A stretch of 64,000 nt of DNA from Tissierellia bacterium (GCA_012519495.1 JAAYQA010000084.1:1-64000); one strand, 5' to 3'; positions 27,345-36,257 are shown, counted from the first letter of the stretch. Made by a program: numbers and translations. Notes: a model not told the origin generated them from the sequence alone.

Positions 27345-27412
27345 AGGCAAAAACCGCTGTCGCGCCTGTGGGCGTGTTTTATTTTGTGTTTAATGAGAAG
27401 AAAGAGGATAAA

Positions 27413-28507
27413 ATGAAATTAGGAATCGTGGGTTTGCCCAATGTAGGCAAGAGTACCCTGTTTAACGCTATTACCCATGCCAAAGTCGAAATGGCCAATT
27501 ACCCGTTTTGCACAATCGACCCCAATGTAGGGCTCGTAAAAGTGCCGGATGAACGCCTGCAAAAACTGGCGGATATGTATAACAGTCAGCGTATTGTGCA
27601 TGCAGCGATTGAATTCTATGATATAGCGGGCCTCGTCCGGGGCGCCAGCAAAGGCGAAGGGCTGGGTAATCAGTTTTTGTCGCATATCCGCGAAGTGGAT
27701 GCCATCGTGGAGGTGCTTCGCTGCTTTGAAGATGAAAATGTCGTGCACGTAGACGGATCGGTAGATCCGATACGTGATATTGAAACCATCCATGTGGAAC
27801 TGATGCTGGCCGATCTGGAAATTGTCGAAAAGAAGCTGGAAAAGATACGCAAAGTCGCTAAAGCCGACAAGGCCATGCGACCGGAGGCCGATGCCCTGGA
27901 GAAGGTTTATGCCACCCTGTCGGCCGGTAAATCCGCCCGCACGGCGCCCTTGTCCAAAGAAGAATGGGATCTCCTGCGCGGGTACGGTTTGCTGTCTGCC
28001 AAACCGATGATTTTCGTCGCCAATGTAGCCGAAGCAGAGATCGCAGACGACGGGGCAAACAATCCGCATGTGGCTGCACTAAGAAACTTTGCACAGGAGA
28101 ACAAGGCCGAGGTTGTCGTCATATCCGCCGAGATTGAAGCGGAGATTGCCGCATTGGACGATGCCGACCGCGCCGTTTTTATGGACGAATTAGGGCTTCA
28201 CTCATCCGGACTGGACCGACTGATCGTTTCTTCGTATGATTTGCTGGGCCTGATGAGCTTTCTCACCGCCGGCCCCCAGGAAGTCCGCGCATGGACGATC
28301 CGTAAAGGAACGCCGGCCGTGGAGGCCGCGGGCAAGATTCATACCGATATACAGCGCGGCTTTATCCGCGCGGAAACCATCTCTTATCCGGAACTCATGC
28401 AATGCGGATCGATGCAGAACGCCAAAGAAAAAGGCCTGGTCCGTTTGGAAGGAAAAGACTATATTCTCCAGGAAGGCGATATCGTCCTGTTCCGATTCAA
28501 TGTATAA
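27413..28507 (+). CDS. ychF: Redox-regulated ATPase YchF
   Basis: Universally conserved Obg-family P-loop protein that binds ribosomes and hydrolyses ATP rather than GTP. 364 residues: [21 protein letters not shown] at the N-terminus, switch region [22 protein letters not shown], the NVAE motif replacing NKxD (explains ATP preference), coiled-coil domain and C-terminal TGS domain. The ATG at 27413 follows GAGGA and matches the family N-terminus; the frame is open 38 codons upstream but that stretch is leader RNA. Alone on the plus strand with a terminator after it. Confidence 0.96.
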   Translation: MKLGIVGLPNVGKSTLFNAITHAKVEMANYPFCTIDPNVGLVKVPDERLQKLADMYNSQRIVHAAIEFYDIAGLVRGASKGEGLGNQFLSHIREVDAIVEVLRCFEDENVVHVDGSVDPIRDIETIHVELMLADLEIVEKKLEKIRKVAKADKAMRPEADALEKVYATLSAGKSARTAPLSKEEWDLLRGYGLLSAKPMIFVANVAEAEIADDGANNPHVAALRNFAQENKAEVVVISAEIEAEIAALDDADRAVFMDELGLHSSGLDRLIVSSYDLLGLMSFLTAGPQEVRAWTIRKGTPAVEAAGKIHTDIQRGFIRAETISYPELMQCGSMQNAKEKGLVRLEGKDYILQEGDIVLFRFNV

Positions 28508-28518
28508 GGAGTATGCGA

Positions 28519-28560
28519 AAGACGCATGTTCGTAAACACTTACGGCATGCGTCTTTTTTT
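28519..28560 (+). terminator. Terminator of ychF
   Basis: 10-bp stem AAGACGCATG/CATGCGTCTT (28519-28528 with 28546-28555) and a seven-base T-run. The left arm begins with A-rich sequence, so it may also end the opposing esterase transcript. Confidence 0.85.
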
Positions 28561-29371
28561 ATGCTTCGATCAGGAATCGGAAAAAGCGCGGGAACACTTT
28601 CCGCCACGCGCGTTCGGAATGGTTTAAGCCGTGTTCGATCACGATTTGCAGCTGATCGGGGTGCATGCCCTGTGCCAGAAGAGCCTGTGCCAACCAAAGC
28701 GTGGCATTGATATAAGCCTGCGAGAGGGATTTCTTTCTCCCCCCTTCTTCTGTCCCGCACTGAATAAAAAAGGTGCTGTCCGTAAACCGGTTTTGCCTGT
28801 TTCCATCCTCATCCTGCATACAGGCGGATAAAAACCGCTGCAGTTCCGACTCACGGAACAACCAGATCGCAGGGGAAAACAGCCCGATTTTAGAGAACAC
28901 CTCAGCGTGGGCGATCCCTGCGTAAAACGAAATATTCGCTCCGGCAGAACTGCCGGCCATGAAAGTGGTTTCTTTTCCGGGCAACGTACGAAGTGTCTGA
29001 TCGATATAGGGTTTCAGATCGTAAACGATCCAATCCAGATAATGCGCCCCATAGAATTCCGCATTTGTATTGTTTTGTTCCTGTATCGCAAAGGCGGAGT
29101 ATTCCTGAATGCGGGCATCCTGTGCATTTTCGATTCCGACAACGATCATGCCGGAAAAACCCTTGCGTTCTGCAGCTTCCATGGTTTGGCGGACCCCCCA
29201 GGAAACGCCGGCGTAGGAGGTTTCGTTGAAAAAGAGATTCTGTCCGTCATGCATATATAAAACGGGAAAATGCTCCCGCTTGCGTTTTTCATATTGGCGC
29301 GGCAGATAGATCTGTATATTGCGCGGTTTGTCATAAGGGATTTCCTTTTGTATCTGAATGATTTTACCCAT
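28559..29371 (-). CDS. Alpha/beta hydrolase, esterase (Fes/YbbA-like) family
   Basis: 270 residues of the putative esterase family related to enterochelin esterase and esterase D. Catalytic triad candidates: Ser in MAGSSAGANIS (nucleophile elbow, about residue 143), His in EHGLNHSERAW near the C-terminus, and an acid between them. VLYMHDGQNLFF is the conserved oxyanion-side motif. No signal peptide, so it is cytoplasmic. Unrelated neighbours; the substrate is unknown (carbohydrate ester, siderophore ester or acyl ester are all possible). Confidence 0.8.
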   Translation of the reverse strand: MGKIIQIQKEIPYDKPRNIQIYLPRQYEKRKREHFPVLYMHDGQNLFFNETSYAGVSWGVRQTMEAAERKGFSGMIVVGIENAQDARIQEYSAFAIQEQNNTNAEFYGAHYLDWIVYDLKPYIDQTLRTLPGKETTFMAGSSAGANISFYAGIAHAEVFSKIGLFSPAIWLFRESELQRFLSACMQDEDGNRQNRFTDSTFFIQCGTEEGGRKKSLSQAYINATLWLAQALLAQGMHPDQLQIVIEHGLNHSERAWRKVFPRFFRFLIEA

Positions 29372-29446
29372 GGTTTATCCTTTCTTTGGATCGCTCCTAT
29401 ACTTTACCCGAAATCGAGCGTTTAGAAAAGGATCCCCGCCGGACAA

Positions 29447-29480
29447 AGAAAAAGAGAGAGCCTTTTGCCCTCTCTTTTTC
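29447..29480 (-). terminator. Terminator of the sugar-acid-type catabolic operon
   Basis: Stem AAAAAGAGAG/CTCTCTTTTT (29449-29458 with 29470-29479) with T-rich sequence following on the minus strand, about 60 bp after the SDR stop. Confidence 0.75.
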
Positions 29481-29537
29481 CGGAACCGCTTTTTCCTATT
29501 TCAACACCCTTCAAAAACAGAAGAATGGGGTTGATCC

Positions 29538-30296
29538 TTAATCCATGTGCATGCCGCCGTTGATGTCGATTTCTTCTCCGGTGATATACGAAGCCTCTTC
29601 CGATGCAAGAAACAGAATCGCTGCAGCGACTTCTTTGATCTCTCCGGGGCGACCGACAGGGATGTTCTCAATAATTTTGTCTGCCTGTTCCTTAGGCAAT
29701 GTCTTCCAGATATCGGTATTGATCAAACCCGGGCATACACTGTTGTTGGTGATACCATGCATGGCATATTCGCGCGAAAAATTCTTGGCAAAACCGAGGT
29801 CCCCGGCTTTAGCGGCTGAATAGTGCGCGCCGCCGAAGATTCCGCCGCCCCTTTTCGCCGATACAGAAGAAAGATTCACAATACGCCCATATCCTCTTTC
29901 TTTCATCGCTGCCGCTGCCGGTTTGGTAATATTGAACATGCCGTAGAAGTTGACCTTAAAGATGCGTTCCACATCCTGAATGGTCATGTCGGCGATCGTG
30001 ACTTTTTGCGAAATACCGGCATTGTTTACCAGCACATCCAGTTTACCGAATGTATCGACGACCTCTTGTACGGCTTTTTCACAGGCTTCCGGATCGGTTA
30101 CATCCAGATGGATGGGCAGGGCTTTTCTGCCTAATTCTTCAATCAGTGCGCAGGTATTTTGCGCCCCGGCAAAATCCAGGTCTGCAATAGCCAGATCCGC
30201 ACCGGCTTTCGCAAATTCCAACGCGGTGGCGCGTCCGATCCCTTTTTCCGATCCGGCGCCGGTAATTAAAACAACACGTCCGTCAAATGTAAACAT
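29538..30296 (-). CDS. SDR family NAD-dependent dehydrogenase
   Basis: 252-residue classical short-chain dehydrogenase: cofactor loop TGAGSEKGIG (12-21), NNAG (91-94), catalytic Ser 143/144, Tyr159 and Lys163 (YSAAK). The acidic DLD after the second strand (about residues 39-41) predicts NAD(H) over NADP(H). Last gene of the TRAP/transketolase operon; its ATG overlaps the preceding stop by one base (TAATG). In this context it most likely oxidises a hydroxyl of the imported compound to a ketone that the transketolase can use. A general annotation would be 3-oxoacyl-ACP reductase-like, but the neighbours argue against fatty acid synthesis. Confidence 0.85.
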   Translation of the reverse strand: MFTFDGRVVLITGAGSEKGIGRATALEFAKAGADLAIADLDFAGAQNTCALIEELGRKALPIHLDVTDPEACEKAVQEVVDTFGKLDVLVNNAGISQKVTIADMTIQDVERIFKVNFYGMFNITKPAAAAMKERGYGRIVNLSSVSAKRGGGIFGGAHYSAAKAGDLGFAKNFSREYAMHGITNNSVCPGLINTDIWKTLPKEQADKIIENIPVGRPGEIKEVAAAILFLASEEASYITGEEIDINGGMHMD

Positions 30297-31237
30297 TACT
30301 TTGCCTCCAAAAGTTCTTTTGCTTGTGCTACGATATTTTCCACCGTGATTCCATTAAGTTCGAGAAGTTTCTCATACGGAGCCGATTCCCCGAAAGCATC
30401 CTGAATCGCTACGATACGCTGCAATGCACCGCCTTTTTGTGCCACAACTTCCGCCACGGCAGAACCCAGTCCATTGTATTTGTTATGGTCTTCCACCGTT
30501 ACGATCCGGCCGGTCTGTATGCAGTTACCCACTTCTTCCTCATCGAGCGGTTTAATCGTATGCATGTCTACCAAACGAACGGATACACCCTCTTTTTCCA
30601 AGGCATCGGCCGCTTCTATCGCCAGGCGTACGGTATCGCCGTTGGCAATAATGGCTACATCGCTTCCTTCGCGAATGACTTTCGCTTTGCCCAGTTCAAA
30701 AGTATCCTCTTCCGAATAGATTATCGGCATGGCGTCCCGGGTAAAGCGCAGATATACGGCACCATCGTGTTCTGCCGCAGCGCGTACCAGCTTTTTCGTT
30801 GCATAATAGTCTGCAGGCATCACAACCGACATATTGGGTAAAGTACGTAAAACTCCCATGTCTTCAATTGCCTGATGCGAACCGCCGTCATTGGCGGGAG
30901 TTAGCCCCCCGTGCGAGCAGGCGATTTTCACATTCAGATTCGGATACAGGATCGACTGGCGGATCTGTTCGCCCATTCGCATGGAACCGAAAATAGCATA
31001 GGTGACAATAAACGGGATCTTGCCGGTTGTGGCAAGGCCTGCGGCAATCCCTGCGCAGTTTTGTTCCGCGATACCTACGTTTACATATTGATCGGGCAGC
31101 GCCTTTTTGAATTCACTCGTCTTGCAGGATTTTCCGATATCCGCATCGATCACGTAGATATTCGGATTTTCTTGTCCCAAAGAAACGACTTCTTCTCCAA
31201 ATGCGTCTCGTGTTGCAATCTTTTTGCTGTCCGCCAT
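30296..31237 (-). CDS. Transketolase C-terminal subunit
   Basis: 313 residues covering the pyrimidine-binding and C-terminal domains of transketolase. Catalytic Glu is in VNVGIAEQN (Glu58) and the substrate-channel His in SHGGLTPANDGGSHQ. It pairs with the N-terminal subunit upstream; the junction is TAATG, so both are made in equal amounts. A complete housekeeping transketolase is present at 60847-62805, so this split enzyme is dedicated to the operon. Two-subunit transketolases act in apulose phosphate and sulfofructose catabolism, which shows the arrangement is used for unusual sugars. Confidence 0.92.
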   Translation of the reverse strand: MADSKKIATRDAFGEEVVSLGQENPNIYVIDADIGKSCKTSEFKKALPDQYVNVGIAEQNCAGIAAGLATTGKIPFIVTYAIFGSMRMGEQIRQSILYPNLNVKIACSHGGLTPANDGGSHQAIEDMGVLRTLPNMSVVMPADYYATKKLVRAAAEHDGAVYLRFTRDAMPIIYSEEDTFELGKAKVIREGSDVAIIANGDTVRLAIEAADALEKEGVSVRLVDMHTIKPLDEEEVGNCIQTGRIVTVEDHNKYNGLGSAVAEVVAQKGGALQRIVAIQDAFGESAPYEKLLELNGITVENIVAQAKELLEAK

Positions 31238-32070
31238 TACTTCAGCCCGCCTTTCAGTTCTTCTACCGCCTGTGCATATTGTTCGTCATTCGGTGCTTTT
31301 CCGTGCCAGTCGCAGACATCTTCCATAAAGGAAACCCCGCGGCCCTTCTTCGTATTCAAAATGATCGCTTTGGGTTTTCCATTGTCCTGATAGCGGATCT
31401 GCTCCAGCACATCTACAATCTGCTGCATATCATTGCCGTCTACAACGGAATACGCATCCCATCCGAATGCAACGAATTTCTTGATAAAATCATGATTATC
31501 ATTGACTTCCCAGGTGTAACCATCCAGCTGCAGCTGATTATTGTCTACAAAAGCAATCAGATTGTCCAAATGATAATGCGCCGCACTCATAATCGCTTCC
31601 CAGATCTGTCCTTCCTGCATTTCTCCGTCACCGAGCATGGCGAAAACGCGATAGTCCTTTTTGTCCCGCTTGCCGGCTAATGCCATGCCGGTCGCGGCGG
31701 ATAATCCCTGTCCCAACGAACCGGTGGAAATATCAATCCCGGGCAGTTTTTTCATATCCGGATGCCCCTGAAAAGGAGACCCGTACTGGCGTAGAGTATA
31801 GATGGTTTCTTTCGGTACAAAGCCCAAATCGGCCAGAACGGCATACTGGATCGGTGCCACATGACCCTTGGAAAGAACAAAGCGGTCTCTGTCATCCCAT
31901 TTGGGATTGTTAGGATCGATATTCATTTCTCCGTAGTAGACGGCTACGATCGCATCTGTGCAGGAGAGCGCTCCGCCCGGATGGCCGCTTTGTGCCTTGT
32001 GAATCATCGTCAGAACGTCTATGCGGCGATCGATGGCGATTTGTTTGAGTTCTTCCACAGTTTTCTTCAT
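31237..32070 (-). CDS. Transketolase N-terminal subunit
   Basis: 277 residues with the thiamine diphosphate domain: GDGEMQEG...DNN (from residue 147), plus the conserved His in SGHPGG (30), KGH (70) and GHPD (103). Start ATG 32070 has GGGAG seven bases upstream; an upstream ATG would overlap the GarR-like gene. Together with the C-terminal subunit it forms an enzyme that moves a two-carbon glycolaldehyde unit from a ketose-like donor to an aldehyde. The donor here is not known; see findings for a proposal. Confidence 0.92.
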   Translation of the reverse strand: MKKTVEELKQIAIDRRIDVLTMIHKAQSGHPGGALSCTDAIVAVYYGEMNIDPNNPKWDDRDRFVLSKGHVAPIQYAVLADLGFVPKETIYTLRQYGSPFQGHPDMKKLPGIDISTGSLGQGLSAATGMALAGKRDKKDYRVFAMLGDGEMQEGQIWEAIMSAAHYHLDNLIAFVDNNQLQLDGYTWEVNDNHDFIKKFVAFGWDAYSVVDGNDMQQIVDVLEQIRYQDNGKPKAIILNTKKGRGVSFMEDVCDWHGKAPNDEQYAQAVEELKGGLK

Positions 32071-32074
32071 TTTC

Positions 32075-32971
32075 TTACTCCCTTTCCTTCTTTCGTACTT
32101 CAACGCCCGCTAAGCGTTCAAAATACTTGACGATGCTTCCGTGGTCTTCTTCCATCTGTCCGGCCACTTTTAACGATTGCATAATTTCATACAGCTGCGC
32201 GGACAAAGGTACCGGACAGTCAATCGCATTGGCTTCATTCAATACGTTCCGGATGTCTTTTCGATTGATCGAAATACGTCCACCCGGTTTGAAATCCCGA
32301 TTGAGTATCATAGGTGCTTTTGCATCCAGCATGACACTGCCGGCCGCGCCGCCTCGTATGGCTTCATAGACTTTCTCGACGTCGGCACCGGCTTTTTGCG
32401 CAAGGACCAGAGCTTCCGATAAAGAAGCGATATTCATATTTACGATGATCTGATTAGCCAGTTTCGTTACACAGCCGCTACCGACAGGCCCTGTCAAAAT
32501 GGCCGAAGCGCCCATTTTCAGATAATACGGTTTCAGTTTTTCAAACACATCGGCCGAACCGCCGGCCATAAAGGACAAAGTGCCGTCCATGGCTTTGGGT
32601 TCGCCCCCGCTGACCGGGCAATCGACAAAGTGCACGCCGATCCGTTCCAGACGCTCCCCGAACGAACGGGCTTCATAAGGGCTTACAGAACTCAGATCCG
32701 ATACGATCTGCCCCGGTTTCAGATGGGTGGCAAGGCCTGTTTCGGAAAACAGAGCCATGTCCACTATCGGTCCGTTGGGCAGGATGGTAAAAATAATCGG
32801 GCATTGTGCCGCAATACTTGCATAATCACCATATTCCGCCCCGGCCTCGGTTAAAACGGCGACCGCTTCTTCGACGATATCGTTCACCATCAATGGCACA
32901 CCTTTGCGTAAAAGATTCAGTGCCATGGGCCGGCCCATAATGCCCAGCCCGATAAATCCGATTTTTTGCAT
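32075..32971 (-). CDS. Tartronate semialdehyde reductase-like (GarR) beta-hydroxyacid dehydrogenase
   Basis: 298 residues of the 3-hydroxyisobutyrate dehydrogenase family, very close in motif to E. coli GarR/GlxR: GFIGLGIMG (N-terminal Rossmann), DCPVSGGEPKAMDGTLSFM (about 117-135), VTKLANQIIV with catalytic Lys170, and IRGGAAGSVMLDAKAPMI. The Asp after strand 2 (VND, residue 31) suggests NADH. GarR reduces 2-hydroxy-3-oxopropanoate (tartronate semialdehyde) to D-glycerate. Start chosen at ATG 32971, five bases after AAGGAG, rather than GTG 32977. Lies between dctM and the transketolase pair. Confidence 0.85.
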   Translation of the reverse strand: MQKIGFIGLGIMGRPMALNLLRKGVPLMVNDIVEEAVAVLTEAGAEYGDYASIAAQCPIIFTILPNGPIVDMALFSETGLATHLKPGQIVSDLSSVSPYEARSFGERLERIGVHFVDCPVSGGEPKAMDGTLSFMAGGSADVFEKLKPYYLKMGASAILTGPVGSGCVTKLANQIIVNMNIASLSEALVLAQKAGADVEKVYEAIRGGAAGSVMLDAKAPMILNRDFKPGGRISINRKDIRNVLNEANAIDCPVPLSAQLYEIMQSLKVAGQMEEDHGSIVKYFERLAGVEVRKKERE

Positions 32972-32980
32972 AGCCACTCC

Positions 32981-34261
32981 TTACTTCAGCATATTCGGCA
33001 GGAACATGGAGATCTGCGGAATATAGGTAACCAGCAATAATACAATCAGGGAAGAAAACAGAAGCAGCATCGTCGGCTTCAGGATTTTTTCCAGGGAGAT
33101 TTGCGAAACGGAACAGGCCACATACAGATTCACGCCGACAGGCGGTGTGTACAAACCGATCGCCAGGTTTACGATCATAACCACACCCAAATGGACCAGA
33201 TCCACACCGAGCGCTGTAGCTACGGGGATAAACAAGGGGGTGAAGATATACAGTGCCGATGTGGAGTCCAAAAGCATGCCGGCAATCAGCAGGACGATAT
33301 TGACGATAATGTAGAAAATAATCGTGCTCCCGCCGGTAAAGGTCGTAAATGCCGTAGTAATGACTTCTTTGATTCCCGATACCGTCAACACCCAGGCAAA
33401 GATGCTTGCATTGGCCGTAATCCACATAATGGTTGCCGAAGTCGATATCGAATCAATAAAGAGACTGCGAATGTCTTTGAGTTTGAGTTCCCGGTAGACA
33501 AACAGACCGACAACCAGACCGTATACCGCCGAGAAAGCCGCCGCTTCCGTAGGAGTAAAGATCCCGCCGTAAATACCGCCCAGTATAATCACCGGCATCA
33601 GAAGTCCCCAGAAGGCATCGCGGAAGGCAAGCCATCTTTCTTTTCCGCTCGCTTTTTCTTTTGTGACGAGATTGCAGTTTTTGTTGCCGTAGATCAGCGC
33701 GGTTACAGCAAAGCCGATCCCCATCAGGAGTCCCGGTATCAAACCGCCCATAAACAGTTTTCCGACCGATGCCCCTGCAATCGAACCGTATACAACAAAG
33801 GTAATGGAAGGCGGGATGACCACCCCGATCGCTCCGGATGTTGCCATCAGCGACGAGGCAAAGGGTACATCGTATCCGCTGGAGGCCATGGCAGGAATCA
33901 TAATCATGCCCAGGGCGGCCACCGTTGCGGGACCGGAACCGGAGATCGCCGCAAAGAAACAGGCTACGGCAACGCACACCACCGCCATACCGCCTTTTCT
34001 GTGGCCGACCGCGGTGTCGGCCAATTTGATCAGTCGTTTGGAAATACCCGCTTTATCCATAATGTTTCCGCCCAGGATAAAGAAGGGAATCGCCATAAGT
34101 ACCCACTTGCTTGTAGAAGAATAAATATTGATCGGAATCGTGATGAGGTCCACGCCTTCTACAATCAGTGCCAACATGCTCGATACACCCAGCGCAATGG
34201 CTATCGGTGTTGAGATCGCCAACAGGATGGCGAAAGATATGAATAATACAGCAGCCGTCAT
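32981..34261 (-). CDS. dctM: TRAP transporter large permease (DctM)
   Basis: 426 residues, about twelve membrane helices, the transport subunit of a tripartite ATP-independent periplasmic transporter driven by Na+ or H+. Conserved features include FILGGNIMDKAGISKRLI, GSGPATVAALG, PPSITFVVYGSIAG and the C-terminal NLAIGLYTPPVGVNLYV. The start overlaps the dctQ stop by one base (TAATG). With DctQ and DctP it imports an organic acid, most often a sugar acid or dicarboxylate. Confidence 0.95.
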   Translation of the reverse strand: MTAAVLFISFAILLAISTPIAIALGVSSMLALIVEGVDLITIPINIYSSTSKWVLMAIPFFILGGNIMDKAGISKRLIKLADTAVGHRKGGMAVVCVAVACFFAAISGSGPATVAALGMIMIPAMASSGYDVPFASSLMATSGAIGVVIPPSITFVVYGSIAGASVGKLFMGGLIPGLLMGIGFAVTALIYGNKNCNLVTKEKASGKERWLAFRDAFWGLLMPVIILGGIYGGIFTPTEAAAFSAVYGLVVGLFVYRELKLKDIRSLFIDSISTSATIMWITANASIFAWVLTVSGIKEVITTAFTTFTGGSTIIFYIIVNIVLLIAGMLLDSTSALYIFTPLFIPVATALGVDLVHLGVVMIVNLAIGLYTPPVGVNLYVACSVSQISLEKILKPTMLLLFSSLIVLLLVTYIPQISMFLPNMLK

Positions 34262-34737
34262 TATAATACATCCCCCGGTTTCGCTTTAAACGCATCCACC
34301 AGACGCAGCAGATGGCGGATAAAGATCAGTATGGCGCCGATGACTACAAAGGAACCAAAGATCCACTCAGGCCATTGCATAGTCGGCGTTTTCTGGTTCA
34401 GCAGCAATTCTCCCGCAACCATGCGGATGCCGTAGAAAATGATCAGTATCAGATAGATATTGGTCAGAACCAGTGCAAAGATACGGCAGAACTTCTGCAT
34501 CCGGAAGGGCATGCGTTCAAACAAGACCGTTACGCCCAGATGTTCTTTTCTTTTTGCCGCAATCGATGTTCCCATGAGCGTTACGAGCACAAACATATTC
34601 ACGGAAATCTCTTCAGTAAACGAGAGAGACAGACCTGCAAACTGCCGCATGATGACATTTGCAAAGGTAATCAGCGTCATGACAGCCAGGCTGACATACG
34701 ATACGGTTTCTTCAATTTTGTCGAATACTTGTCGCAT
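34261..34737 (-). CDS. dctQ: TRAP transporter small permease (DctQ)
   Basis: 158 residues with four membrane helices, the usual size of the small TRAP subunit; the ANVIMRQFAGLSLSFTEEISVNMFV stretch is typical of DctQ. Lies between dctP (10-bp gap) and dctM (1-bp overlap). It links the binding protein to the large permease. Confidence 0.93.
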   Translation of the reverse strand: MRQVFDKIEETVSYVSLAVMTLITFANVIMRQFAGLSLSFTEEISVNMFVLVTLMGTSIAAKRKEHLGVTVLFERMPFRMQKFCRIFALVLTNIYLILIIFYGIRMVAGELLLNQKTPTMQWPEWIFGSFVVIGAILIFIRHLLRLVDAFKAKPGDVL

Positions 34738-34747
34738 ACTTTGCTCC

Positions 34748-35803
34748 TTATTCCAGACCGGTCAGATTAAACGCGCGATCCGCTTCTTCCCCGTATATTT
34801 CGGCATACCGGGCAATCATCGGCTGAACCACCGCTTTAAACGCCGCCATTTCTTCTTCTGTCGGAATGTAGACATCCATCCCGGAATCCATGAACTTTTG
34901 ACGCAGTTCCAGTTCTTCCTTTTCCACCTTGTCTCTTCCCCAGTTTGCGGCTTCTGTAGCGGCTTCCTGCAAAAGTGTCTGTGTTTCCGGGGTGAGTCCG
35001 TCCCAGACCCGTTGGTTTACAACAAATAAGTATTGTTCGTATGTGTAATTCCATTCGGTCATATATTTTTGAATTTCAAAAACATTGGCTGAATTGGTTA
35101 CACTGTAACCATTTTCCTGTCCATCCAGCGTTCCCTGCTGCAGGGCCGTGTAAACTTCTCCCCACGACATCGCGACGGGATCGGCCTTGAAGGCCTGCCA
35201 GAATTCCCGGTAAATCTGCCCGCCCGGAATACGGATCTTCAAACCGAAGATATCCTCCGGTGTGCGAATGGTGCGTTCGTTATTCGTAATCTGGCGGAAT
35301 CCGTTATGCGTGGATGCCAGATAATGCAATCCCTTTTCTTTCAGTAATTTTGCATAGAAGGGGCCGCCTGTCGTATCGATTACTTCTCTTGCCTCGGTAT
35401 AGTCCGCAAAGAGCCAGGGCAAGGCTCCCACCATCAGTCTCTGATCGATCGCGGCAAGAACCGACGTCGCATAAGCGGAGATATCGGTGGCTCCCTGGGC
35501 TACCATTTCCACGCCCTTGGACATATTGCCGCCTGCCAGCTGATCATCCGAAAAGACGCTGATCTGAATATTGTTACCGGAGCGTTCGGCTACAATTTCT
35601 GCAAATCGCTGCGCGGATACCGTATCGGTTGCGATTGCGGTCCCGTTTGTTGTCATGCGGAGCCTCATGCGCGGATACTTGTCGGTATCGCCGGTTTGTT
35701 CGACGGTGCTTCCGGATGTGCAGCCGGAAAGCAGACTGACAACCAGTACAATGACCAACAAGCATGCGGTGCCTCGCAGCCCTTTGTGTTTTTTTACTCT
35801 CAT
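34748..35803 (-). CDS. dctP: TRAP transporter substrate-binding lipoprotein (DctP)
   Basis: 351 residues with a basic N-terminus, hydrophobic stretch and lipobox LLSGC at about residues 24-28, so it is anchored outside the cytoplasmic membrane. The DctP fold is shown by LKIRIPGG (about residues 155-162), whose Arg normally makes the salt bridge to the ligand carboxylate, and WGEVYTALQQGTLDGQENGYSV. The ligand is therefore probably a carboxylate. The ATG overlaps the stop of a 40-codon ORF (ATGA) and has its own GGGAG. Confidence 0.93.
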   Translation of the reverse strand: MRVKKHKGLRGTACLLVIVLVVSLLSGCTSGSTVEQTGDTDKYPRMRLRMTTNGTAIATDTVSAQRFAEIVAERSGNNIQISVFSDDQLAGGNMSKGVEMVAQGATDISAYATSVLAAIDQRLMVGALPWLFADYTEAREVIDTTGGPFYAKLLKEKGLHYLASTHNGFRQITNNERTIRTPEDIFGLKIRIPGGQIYREFWQAFKADPVAMSWGEVYTALQQGTLDGQENGYSVTNSANVFEIQKYMTEWNYTYEQYLFVVNQRVWDGLTPETQTLLQEAATEAANWGRDKVEKEELELRQKFMDSGMDVYIPTEEEMAAFKAVVQPMIARYAEIYGEEADRAFNLTGLE

Positions 35804-35922
35804 TTACCTAACTCCCTTAGTTTGTATTTGGTTCTTTTGGCTTTACCTTTGATATAGCGTTTTCCTGCTTCCTGTGAAATGATCTTGCTGTCCCCTCCTT
35901 TGATGCAATATCCTTTCGTCAT
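35800..35922 (-). CDS. 40-residue basic small protein, coupled to neighbours
   Basis: ATG at 35922 overlaps the stop of the upstream membrane protein (ATGA), and its TGA overlaps the dctP ATG in the same way (ATGA). The peptide begins MTKGYCIKGGDSK and is rich in Lys and Arg, with no membrane segment. It lacks its own strong ribosome binding site, so translation would depend on the upstream gene. It may be a real microprotein, or a translated spacer that couples dctP expression to the membrane gene. No family recognised. Confidence 0.45.
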   Translation of the reverse strand: MTKGYCIKGGDSKIISQEAGKRYIKGKAKRTKYKLRELGK

Positions 35923-36257
35923 CGCGACTGTTTGCGTTTGCTTGCCTCTTGTTTGACACGGGAGAAAAGCAAGATCATACAAGCCGCTATAGCAAGGAGT
36001 GTAGAATACGGATAGTAACTCTCGTTTTTCATAACTCCGGCTAAACCGAACAGTATCAGTGCCCCGCCGATGGTTAAAAAGACCAACGACTGTTTGCGAT
36101 CCGGTGCGGGATTCTGCCCGCTCTTCTTTTTTTCCTTCTCTTCTTGTGTGTAGGAAAATACGTGGGAAAGTGCTGAGATAGGATTGCCACCAAATGCGAT
36201 AACAATGCCTGTGACAAAAACGGCGATACCAATGAGCAACAGTATGCTATGTATCAT
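35919..36257 (-). CDS. Small membrane protein, first gene of the TRAP operon
   Basis: 112 residues with three predicted membrane helices (IHSILLLIGIAVFVTGIVIAF, FLTIGGALILFGLAG, YSTLLAIAACMILLF) and a charged loop rich in Lys and Glu between the first two. ATG follows AGGAG. It resembles the small DUF3784-type membrane proteins of Firmicutes only in general layout. First gene downstream of the operator region, so it is co-regulated with the TRAP transporter. Function unknown. Confidence 0.7.
   Translation of the reverse strand: MIHSILLLIGIAVFVTGIVIAFGGNPISALSHVFSYTQEEKEKKKSGQNPAPDRKQSLVFLTIGGALILFGLAGVMKNESYYPYSTLLAIAACMILLFSRVKQEASKRKQSR

Noticed and set aside
29538-30296. SDR as a fatty-acid FabG
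   Set aside because: It has the SDR fold shared with FabG, but it is the last gene of a TRAP/transketolase operon, predicts NAD rather than NADPH use, and no other fatty acid gene is near.
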